A stretch of 27,408 nt of DNA from JAJOKK01 sp965370555. GTDB lineage: Bacteria; Bipolaricaulota; Bipolaricaulia; UBA7950; UBA9294. Positions 15,558-21,295 of the stretch are shown piece after piece. Position numbers and translations under genes: made by a program. The stretch is taken from positions 1 through 27,408 of the forward strand of contig CBDUVB010000020.1 in the NCBI GenBank assembly GCA_965370555.1, given 5' to 3'. Each line of letters opens with the position of its first letter. Position 1 is the stretch's first letter. The notes beneath the pieces were generated by a model. It was not told the origin of the DNA, did no database searches, and saw only the letters and a program-made list of their open reading frames with translations.

Positions 15558-15585
15558 ATTATATGGCTATTCGCATAGCTGTCAA
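15558..15585 (-). promoter_or_regulatory. Consensus promoter with operator for the Phd/VapC pair
   Basis: On the minus strand TTGACA (15585-15580), 16-bp spacer, TATAAT (15563-15558). The spacer holds the inverted repeat GCTATGCGAATAGC, and GACCATGGTC (a perfect 10-bp palindrome) overlaps the start site. This is the classic layout for antitoxin autorepression. The predicted leader is only about 11 nt. Confidence 0.8.
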
Positions 15586-15686
15586 GTCCCAATGATCAGT
15601 CTTTGGGTCAATTCGCCTGTTAGCTGAATACTCCATATTTGAGCATGAATCCCCGTGTCTCCCTCTCTCCCCATCTCTGCGTGCCT

Positions 15687-15726
15687 GGGGGGTGTAGTAA
15701 ATCCTTCTCCAGATACTACACCCCCC
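15687..15726 (+). repeat. Perfect 13-bp inverted repeat
   Basis: GGGGGGTGTAGTA (15687-15699) and TACTACACCCCCC (15714-15726) are exact complements around a 14-nt loop. No U-tract follows on either strand. It lies in the 15586-15928 gap, which has no convincing gene, so it is not an obvious terminator. It may be a remnant of a mobile-element end. Confidence 0.5.
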
Positions 15727-15928
15727 GAGGCGGTAAAATGCTTGAAACTACGGTTTGAGTTTGAAGACGAGCAGTAGAAAAGGTTTACGCAACAGGCTCA
15801 ATACCTATTTTTTCGGCTCCTCTGCCTGGCCGGAAGGCAGGTCACGGCTTGGTGGCCCATGCTGATCGCTGAGCGCTGATCACTCTTTGTACCAGAAGTT
15901 ACTCATGGACAACAACAAAGCGCTGATT

Positions 15929-16015
15929 CTGAGGAAGCCAGGAATCCATGAGAAAGCAACAGCAGAAAATACAGAAAACTTGCATTTTTCCTGGGTTCAT
16001 GGCTTCCTAAGAGAT
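15929..16015 (-). repeat. Palindromic repeat family 1, copy D
   Basis: The termini CTGAGGAAGCCAGGAATCCA and TCATGGCTTCCTAAGAG are inverted. The centre, reverse-complemented, is nearly identical to copy B (3711-3796), with about 9 differences in 86 bp. It sits in the gap between the VapBC-like pair and the MNT gene. Confidence 0.8.
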
Positions 16016-16099
16016 CAAAAAGACTGGTAGTTCCGGGGACACAACACTTATTCCTTGTAGATTCAGGCATTTAAGAACAGCACACCGTCTTTAGCAGCT

Positions 16100-16465
16100 T
16101 TACCCCGGCTTCACAAGGACCCAAACCATTTCTTTCACCACAGTACTGCCAAAGCATCCCTGTCGTACAAGAGACCGCCACTCCTTCTCCGTGTAGACCA
16201 GCAAGTCAACAGGAACCGGAAATTCCGTTAAGTCCCACTCTAGTGCTCGCCGTTCGAATGGTTGTTCCGAGCTTCTTACAACGATGACTACGTCCAGATC
16301 GCTTCCTACGCCCCAGTCCCCACGTGCGTAGGAGCCGAAGTAGCCGATCCTTTGTATATCCTTTTGATGTTGTCCGACCTCGTTTGCCCAACGACGGATC
16401 ACCCGGTCCACCATCTGTGCATCAGGCCACTTGAGAATCGATGAACTCAATGATCTCACGGGCAT
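16100..16465 (-). CDS. MNT-type minimal nucleotidyltransferase (antitoxin)
   Basis: 121 residues from ATG 16465, which has GAGGAGG nine bases upstream. Alternatives are GTG 16459 and ATG 16414, eight bases after the HEPN stop. The nucleotidyltransferase signature is intact: G44-S45-Y then ten residues on D56-L-D58, and a third acid at about residue 86 (PVDLLVY). MNT proteins neutralise HEPN ribonucleases, in some systems by adenylylating them. The gene overlaps the HEPN gene in another frame, which supports a coupled pair. The HEPN-first, MNT-second order is common for this class. Confidence 0.88.
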   Translation of the reverse strand: MPVRSLSSSILKWPDAQMVDRVIRRWANEVGQHQKDIQRIGYFGSYARGDWGVGSDLDVVIVVRSSEQPFERRALEWDLTEFPVPVDLLVYTEKEWRSLVRQGCFGSTVVKEMVWVLVKPG

Positions 16466-16811
16466 ATCGAATAGCCTCCTCGCTCTGTAAAGGGCCATAG
16501 TGTTCAAACGGCGCTCCGGCTGGGTGACTGTTTGGGTAGCATGCGGGGATGTAGAAATTATCCAGGACACGCCCCTTCTCAATGAGGTCCTCTAGATTCG
16601 TTATGGTATCCGGTAGCTCCCGCAGAAGTTGCGCGATAACGTATCCCCACGCCTCTTGTCCCAAGTGAAGATGCAGGGCTTTGACCGCCTTCTCCGCGGC
16701 CTGCTGGGCGGCAAAACATGACCACTCATGCCGCCCTGCTTCACGAGAATCCTGCGCTTGCTCTAAGTCCCTGTGGGCTTGGGCTAGCCAGTCTAAGGCA
16801 CGGTTTGGCAT
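16422..16811 (-). CDS. HEPN-domain protein (toxin-like partner of MNT)
   Basis: 129 residues. The N-terminus (ALDWLAQAHRDLEQAQ) and the HEWSCFAAQQAAEKAVKAL helix are diagnostic of the COG1895 HEPN group. The ATG at 16811 has GGAGATG upstream. In relatives the segment after the third helix reads about YIPTRYPDAYPSGAP. Here it is YIPACYPNSHPAGAP, so the arginine that could belong to an R-x4-6-H ribonuclease motif is replaced by cysteine. The protein may be a weak or inactive nuclease (inference from remembered family pattern). Confidence 0.88.
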   Translation of the reverse strand: MPNRALDWLAQAHRDLEQAQDSREAGRHEWSCFAAQQAAEKAVKALHLHLGQEAWGYVIAQLLRELPDTITNLEDLIEKGRVLDNFYIPACYPNSHPAGAPFEHYGPLQSEEAIRYAREIIEFIDSQVA

Positions 16812-16894
16812 TGTCTTTCATCTCCATGAACCGCATATCACAGTTGCTTATCGCGATCCATATTACTTCACCGTCGGGGTATTGCACAATAGCA

Positions 16895-17044
16895 CTAACT
16901 GGCTCGCGCGGATCGGGGCCAGGTTGTTTCTCGTACAAGATAAGCATGGGCAATGGGCTGGCGACGAACTAGACAGTCTTTCTTGCGTCTCCTTAGCCTT
17001 TTAATGTCCTTTGAAAACCGCGTCGTGTAGACTGGGACAAGCAT
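16895..17044 (-). pseudogene. Truncated YafQ/RelE-type toxin
   Basis: The first 24 codons (MLVPVYTTRFSKDIKRLRRR, KKDC) are a typical YafQ N-terminus, after which the similarity stops abruptly. The frame then runs through about 25 unrelated residues to a stop at 16895. The catalytic C-terminal half (normally HPL-G and GTHSDLF motifs) is missing. The start overlaps the stop of the RelB gene (TGATG). A deletion between this point and the HEPN gene is the simplest explanation. Confidence 0.7.
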
Positions 17045-17305
17045 CAAACCCCCAGCTTGTTGAACATGTCGTCCGCATCTTCGCACACTATTAGGTTGCG
17101 GGTCGGCATCGGTGTCTTCGAATGTCCTACGTGTGGCTTCGTTCGGGATGATAACGTCAAATGGCAGGCCCTTGCGCATCTGCACTTGCTTGTAGAAGAG
17201 AGTAATTGCCTGCGTAACCGACAACCCCAATTTGTGGAACAGTTCCTCCGTCTCGTTCTTTAGGTCGGGCTCTATTCGGGCGTGAACGGTTGAAGTCTTA
17301 GGCAG
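17044..17305 (-). pseudogene. RelB/DinJ-type antitoxin with frameshift
   Basis: From a CTG codon at 17305, six bases after GGAGG, the frame reads (M)PKTSTVHARIEPDLKNETEE then LFHKLGLSVTQAITLFYKQV, a standard RelB/DinJ start. Near 17095-17104 the normal C-terminus (RNLIVCEDADDMFNKLGV and stop) continues only in the next frame. Removing one C from the CCC there restores it. The locus therefore carries a one-base insertion, real or from sequencing. The TGA overlaps the toxin ATG. Upstream ATG at 17318 is out of frame. Confidence 0.7.
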
Positions 17306-17379
17306 GGGATACCTCCATATATTCTGGATTGTAGCACAAACGGTACATAGCCACAGGTTTACGTCGATGCCCTAATCGT

Positions 17380-17409
17380 TTTGCACTCCTCCGCACGATT
17401 CCATAGAAT
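17380..17409 (+). promoter_or_regulatory. recA promoter
   Basis: TTTGCA (17380-17385), 18-bp spacer, TAGAAT (17404-17409). The same hexamers occur in the displaced copy at 14674-14701 with a 16-bp spacer. I see no LexA-like palindrome. Confidence 0.5.
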
Positions 17410-17440
17410 AGGTGAAAGACCAGATAGAGGGGGCAACAGG

Positions 17441-18469
17441 ATGGGTAAGCAAGAAGTGCTGCAGAGCACGCTTAAGCAGATTAAGAAGGCGTACGGCGAT
17501 GGGGCAATAATGTGGCTCGGCGATGGGGCGCAGGTGCTAGAGGTAGAGACGGTCCCCACCGGGTCGCTCGCGCTCGATATCGCGCTCGGCGTCGGGGGTG
17601 TCCCACGCGGACGGATCGTCGAGATCTTTGGATCGGAAGCGAGCGGGAAGACGACGCTCGCCCTGCACCTGATCGCCGAGGTGCAGAAGCGCGATGGTAT
17701 CGCGGCGTTCATCGATGCGGAGCACGCGCTCGATCCCACCTACACGCGTGCTCTGGGTGTCGACCTCGATCACATGCTCCTCTCGCAGCCGAACTCGGGT
17801 GAGCAAGCACTCGAAATCACCGAACAGCTGATCCGCAGCGGGGCGATAGGTATCATCGTCATCGACTCCGTGGCAGCGCTCGTCCCCATGGCGGAGATCG
17901 AAGGGCAGATGGGAGATTCGCAGGTAGGATTGCAGGCACGCTTGATGAGCCAGGCAATGCGCAAGCTCTCTGGGGCGATCTCGCAGTCGAAGACAATCGT
18001 CGTCTTCACCAACCAGCTCCGTTCGGTGATCAGCGGGAGTCGCTTCGGTCCATCGACAACCACGTCCGGCGGCCGGGCACTGAAGTTCTACGCCTCACTG
18101 AGGTTGAACATGTGGCCCTCGGGGAGGATCGAAGAGGGTTCTGAGCAGGTGGGAACTCACGTAAATGTACGCGTGGTGAAGAATAAGGTCGCCCCGCCGT
18201 TCAAGGAGGCAACATTTGACGTGATCTACGGGAAGGGAATCGTTCGCTCGCGCGATCTGCTAAACACAGGAGATGCGCTCGGCGTGGTCAGCCGTAGCGG
18301 GTCCTGGTACTCGTTTGGGGATACACGCCTCGGACAAGGGATAGGAAATAGTGCCAAGGCCCTGGAAGAGGATCCGAAGCTTGCCGACGCGATCGAGGCG
18401 GCGGTCCGCGAAAAGGCGGGATTGAACCCCACACCTATCCCTGTTGAGGAGGCCGCAGACGCCGAGTGA
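17441..18469 (+). CDS. recA: Recombinase RecA
   Basis: 342 residues, normal length. ATG 17441 gives MGKQEVLQSTLKQIKKAYGD; an upstream in-frame extension has no family support. Walker A is GSEASGKT (64-71), Glu94 in DAEHALDP is the catalytic residue, Walker B is IIVIDSVAAL (138-147), and loop L1/helix QVGLQARLMSQAMRKL is canonical. Loop L2 reads SGSRFGPSTTTSGGRALKFY instead of the usual GVMFG-PETT-GG pattern, so the conserved Glu is replaced. It functions in homologous recombination and LexA-type co-proteolysis. It is followed by recX with a 26-bp overlap and preceded by the toxin-antitoxin island. Confidence 0.97.
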   Translation: MGKQEVLQSTLKQIKKAYGDGAIMWLGDGAQVLEVETVPTGSLALDIALGVGGVPRGRIVEIFGSEASGKTTLALHLIAEVQKRDGIAAFIDAEHALDPTYTRALGVDLDHMLLSQPNSGEQALEITEQLIRSGAIGIIVIDSVAALVPMAEIEGQMGDSQVGLQARLMSQAMRKLSGAISQSKTIVVFTNQLRSVISGSRFGPSTTTSGGRALKFYASLRLNMWPSGRIEEGSEQVGTHVNVRVVKNKVAPPFKEATFDVIYGKGIVRSRDLLNTGDALGVVSRSGSWYSFGDTRLGQGIGNSAKALEEDPKLADAIEAAVREKAGLNPTPIPVEEAADAE

Positions 18470-18926
18470 TCCCTGGCAGAGCCTGATTCGTCTTCTTCGT
18501 TATCGTCCTCGCAGCGTCGTCGAGGTACGAAGACGATTGGTCGCGCAAAGGTTCGACCAAGATACAATCGAAGAAACGATCCAGAAGGGAGAAGCAGCGG
18601 GCCTCCTCGACGATCGTCTCTTTGCCAAGCTGTGGGTAGAGGACCGCCTCCTTTATCACCCTCTCTCGCGCCGCGCAATCACGCAAGAACTCGCGGAGAA
18701 GGGTATCGCACCGGAGATCACAAATGAGCTACTGGAAGAGCGATACCCCCCGGAGAAAGAGAAGGAGATCGCGCTAAAGCTTGCCCAAACTCGCCTCGCC
18801 CGGTATGAGAACCTCGATCGGGATCGGCGGATTCAACGGACGATCGCCTTCCTCACCCGGCGAGGGTTCAACATTTCACTCGCAACGCGAGTGGTACGCG
18901 CGGCGATTGAAAAATTGAATGATTGA
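18444..18926 (+). CDS. recX: RecA regulator RecX
   Basis: 160 residues made of three-helix repeats typical of RecX (RYRPRSVVEVRRRLVAQRFD, LLDDRLFAKLWVEDRL, RRGFNISLATRVVRAAIE). RecX binds along the RecA filament and limits its activity. The best start is TTG 18444 inside recA. There is no ATG at the N-terminus, and GAGGAGG lies just downstream of the TTG, so the exact start is uncertain. The last residues and the stop lie in the octamer repeat that begins at 18906, so the repeat forms the gene's 3' end. Confidence 0.9.
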   Translation: MRRPQTPSDPWQSLIRLLRYRPRSVVEVRRRLVAQRFDQDTIEETIQKGEAAGLLDDRLFAKLWVEDRLLYHPLSRRAITQELAEKGIAPEITNELLEERYPPEKEKEIALKLAQTRLARYENLDRDRRIQRTIAFLTRRGFNISLATRVVRAAIEKLND

Positions 18927-18953
18927 GTGATCGGGGGATTGAGTGATTGAAAG
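18906..18953 (+). repeat. 8-bp-period tandem repeat, block 1
   Basis: Six units: ATTGAAAA, ATTGAATG, ATTGAGTG, ATCGGGGG, ATTGAGTG, ATTGAAAG. It supplies the recX stop, and a GGGGGA ribosome-like site and the GTG start of the four-helix-bundle gene. Confidence 0.85.
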
Positions 18954-19344
18954 AGCAGAAGAAAACTCATTAGAGAAAGCGAAAGAACTTCAGGCGCGGA
19001 CGAAGAGCTTTGCACTAAGGATTATACGGATGTTCAGAAGCTTGCCGAAAACCGAAGAGACAAGAATCCCAGGCAGGCAGGTGCTTCGATCAGGCACATC
19101 AGTTGCCGCCAACTATCACGCCGTATGTCGTGCACGATCCAAAGCGGAGTTTACCGCAAAGCTCGGCGTAGTTGTTGAAGAGGCCGACGAAACGGCATTC
19201 TGGTTAGAGCTTCTTGTGGAATCTGGGATTATCTCCGAAGAGAGGGTTCGCAACTTGATGAACGAAGCCAATGAGCTGCTGGCAATCTTTGCCGCATCAA
19301 GACACACAGCGCGCAAGCAATCGGGAGATCGAGGAATTGAATGA
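18943..19344 (+). CDS. Four-helix-bundle protein (23S rRNA-IVP/S23 family)
   Basis: 133 residues, all helical, with the family motif RQVLRSGTSVAANYHAVCRA (residues 46-65) and the following AKLGVVVEEADETAFWLELL helix. Relatives are encoded in rRNA intervening sequences, stand alone in many uncultured genomes, or resemble Avd of diversity-generating retroelements. No reverse transcriptase is present here. GTG 18943 lies in the octamer repeat; the C-terminal residues SGDRGIE are also encoded by repeat. The gene is therefore carried between repeat blocks. Molecular role unknown. Confidence 0.88.
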   Translation: MIERAEENSLEKAKELQARTKSFALRIIRMFRSLPKTEETRIPGRQVLRSGTSVAANYHAVCRARSKAEFTAKLGVVVEEADETAFWLELLVESGIISEERVRNLMNEANELLAIFAASRHTARKQSGDRGIE

Positions 19345-19391
19345 TTGAATGAGCGGGAGATCGGGGGATTGAGTGATCGGAGGATTGAAAA
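19320..19391 (+). repeat. 8-bp-period tandem repeat, block 2
   Basis: Nine units, including ATCGGGAG, ATCGAGGA, ATTGAATG twice, ATCGGGGG, ATTGAGTG and ATCGGAGG. It encodes the C-terminus of the four-helix-bundle protein and provides GGAGG nine bases before ATG 19393. Confidence 0.85.
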
Positions 19392-19392
19392 G

Positions 19393-20013
19393 ATGAAAGA
19401 TAACTCAGCAGAAAAAGATGGAAGGGGTTGCTGGTGCAAGCAACCACTCAATGATTCGATGGCTAAATCATTGAATCACTCAATGGTTCAGTCTCACAAT
19501 GATTCAATCACTCAATCACCCGATCACTCAATCACTAAATGCCGTGTCGGTCTAGGGCTCGATTTTCACCGTCTGGTGGCGGAACGCCCGCTCGTCCTCG
19601 GTGGGGTGAGGATTCCGTACGCAAAAGGGCTCCTCGGTCATTCCGATGCCGATGTCCTCACTCATGCCCTGTGCGATGCCCTTCTCGGCGCGGCCGGGCT
19701 GGGGGACATCGGAACGCACTTTCCGGACACGGACGAACGCTATCGCGGTATCGAGAGTCTCAGGCTCCTCGATCAAGTGATAACCCTTCTCTCGCAGGAA
19801 GGGTTGCGTGTGGTGAATGTCGATGCTACTGTGATTGCTCAGGAACCGAAACTGACCCCACATTTTCCGGCGATGCGCACCAAACTCGCAGGGACCCTTC
19901 ACATCCCCCCCGATCGCATTGGACTCAAGGCGACGACGAGCGAGGGGATGGGAGCGCTCGGGCGCAGCGAGGGGATCGGCGCCATGTGCATCTGCCTCAT
20001 CGAAAGAGCTTGA
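19393..20013 (+). CDS. ispF: 2-C-methyl-D-erythritol 2,4-cyclodiphosphate synthase
   Basis: The enzyme catalyses cyclisation of CDP-ME-2-phosphate in the MEP isoprenoid pathway. Counting from ATG 19393, zinc ligands are Asp57 and His59 (GLDFHR) and His91 (HSDADVLTHA), with the usual 34-residue spacing. The C-terminal TSEGMGALGRSEGI substrate loop is intact. A normal enzyme starts about seven residues before the Asp, near 19539. An ATG is there, but one extra base puts it out of frame. The in-frame starts are ATG 19393 (with GGAGG), 19459, 19483 or TTG 19345, all of which add repeat-encoded residues such as HNDSITQSPDHSITK. The 3' end overlaps rseP by 17 bp on the other strand. Confidence 0.88.
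   Translation: MKDNSAEKDGRGCWCKQPLNDSMAKSLNHSMVQSHNDSITQSPDHSITKCRVGLGLDFHRLVAERPLVLGGVRIPYAKGLLGHSDADVLTHALCDALLGAAGLGDIGTHFPDTDERYRGIESLRLLDQVITLLSQEGLRVVNVDATVIAQEPKLTPHFPAMRTKLAGTLHIPPDRIGLKATTSEGMGALGRSEGIGAMCICLIERA
19447..19542 (-). repeat. 8-bp-period tandem repeat, block 3 (inverted)
   Basis: Twelve units in the opposite orientation to blocks 1 and 2, such as CTCAATCA, CCCGATCA, CTCAATCA and CTAAATGC. Reverse-complemented, the units ATTGAGTG-ATCGGGTG-ATTGAGTG match block 1. Together they form a long inverted repeat around the four-helix-bundle gene. Confidence 0.85.
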
Positions 20014-21295
20014 GGATATCCTGGTAGGTGATGAGGAGCATCAACGCGATCAGGATGAAGAATCCAACAGCGTGAATCATCCCCTCTCGCTGCGGCGGGA
20101 TCGGTTTCCCTCGGATGATCTCGTACAAGGCGAAGGCGGCGCGACTCCCGTCGAGGGCCGGGAAGGGAATCAGGTTGAGGATCCCGAGGCTGAGGCTCAG
20201 GTAGGCAAAGAGCTGCAGGAAAACGCTCGCCCCTTCTTTCGCCCAGTCGCCAAGCATGCGCGCGATCCCGATCGGGCCGGCGATTGTCTCGCTTGCAGCG
20301 ATCCGCCCGGCGATGACCCCACGGATCCACTGTACGATCAACCGCACATAACCCGCGAACTCCCCTGCCCCCATAGCAATTCCCACGACGAAACCGGGGC
20401 GTCTATAGGTGATCCCGAGGTCGGAGAACGTCACCCCGGCGAAGATACGATCGAGATCCAATCCTGTCGTTTGCACGATGTGCGATTCTTCCACCCCCGC
20501 ACGTAGAACCATGACCTCGATCGAATCGGTTGGGAGGTGTTCATTCACACGCAGGAGAACATCGAGCCCCGCTTCTGTCGCCACACCCTCCACCGATACA
20601 ATGGTATCCCCCACCCGAAGGCCTGACGCAAAGGGGATCGATGAGGGATCGAGAGCACTCAATCTGTTCGTGTACGTGATCGGGCTCGGATAGATGCCGA
20701 TGAGGTATCGCTCCTCTTCTTCGTCGAACTGTGGGGTGATAGTGAAGATGTGCCGCTCGCCGTCCCGTTCGATCAGCACATCGATCGATTCTCCCTGGGA
20801 ACCCTGAACCGCGTGGTCTAGGTCTGTACTCGTATAGATCGTAACATCCGCGATCGAGATGATCCGATCGCCGGGGAGAAGGCTGACCGCGGCCGGTTTC
20901 CCCGGGATCAGTCCACTTACCTGCACTAGAGGGATCCCAAAGGCCCATAGTGAGAAGGTGACGACGATGAGAGTCATCAATAGGTTGGACGCGGGACCGG
21001 CTAGACTGATCAGGATGCGGGTGAACGGCGGTTTGCTGTATAGGAGTCTTCCCGCAGGGATTTCAGGATCGGTCTCTTCGCGATCCTCCCCGGCCATGCT
21101 CACATAGCCACCGAACGGGATCGCGCGGATCGAGTATCGCGTCTCCCCACGCCGGATCGATAGAAGCCTCGGGCCGAACCCAATCGCAAACTCCTTGACG
21201 TACACACCCAAGAGCTTCGCCGCCAGGAAGTGCCCCCCCTCGTGAACCCCCACGAGGACAATGATCGTTCCCAAGAAGAGCAGAAGCGTGATCAC
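19997..21295 (-). CDS. rseP: RIP (site-2) zinc metalloprotease RseP
   Basis: 432 residues from GTG 21295, which overlaps the tilS stop (GTGA) and follows GGAAGGAG. The active site is H18-E-G-G-H22 in the first membrane helix and the NLIPFPALDG motif (374-383) in a later one. Two PDZ domains lie between, at about 122-190 and 218-280 (the family often has one or two). It cleaves transmembrane anti-sigma factors or signal-peptide remnants inside the membrane. An upstream extension to 21382 is read in the tilS overlap and is unlikely. Coupled to tilS; convergent with ispF. Confidence 0.95.
   Translation of the reverse strand: MITLLLFLGTIIVLVGVHEGGHFLAAKLLGVYVKEFAIGFGPRLLSIRRGETRYSIRAIPFGGYVSMAGEDREETDPEIPAGRLLYSKPPFTRILISLAGPASNLLMTLIVVTFSLWAFGIPLVQVSGLIPGKPAAVSLLPGDRIISIADVTIYTSTDLDHAVQGSQGESIDVLIERDGERHIFTITPQFDEEEERYLIGIYPSPITYTNRLSALDPSSIPFASGLRVGDTIVSVEGVATEAGLDVLLRVNEHLPTDSIEVMVLRAGVEESHIVQTTGLDLDRIFAGVTFSDLGITYRRPGFVVGIAMGAGEFAGYVRLIVQWIRGVIAGRIAASETIAGPIGIARMLGDWAKEGASVFLQLFAYLSLSLGILNLIPFPALDGSRAAFALYEIIRGKPIPPQREGMIHAVGFFILIALMLLITYQDILKLFR

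Noticed and set aside
16741..16953. Minus-strand frame of 70 codons (MPMLILYEKQPGPDPREP...) between the YafQ remnant and HEPN
   Set aside because: Its second half lies inside the HEPN gene in another frame, there is no ribosome site and the start falls at the broken toxin junction. The first about 45 residues look protein-like and could be a remnant, but I cannot support a gene.
18943..19344. Diversity-generating retroelement (Avd-like protein)
   Set aside because: No reverse transcriptase, template repeat or variable repeat is visible nearby. Only the fold family is shared.
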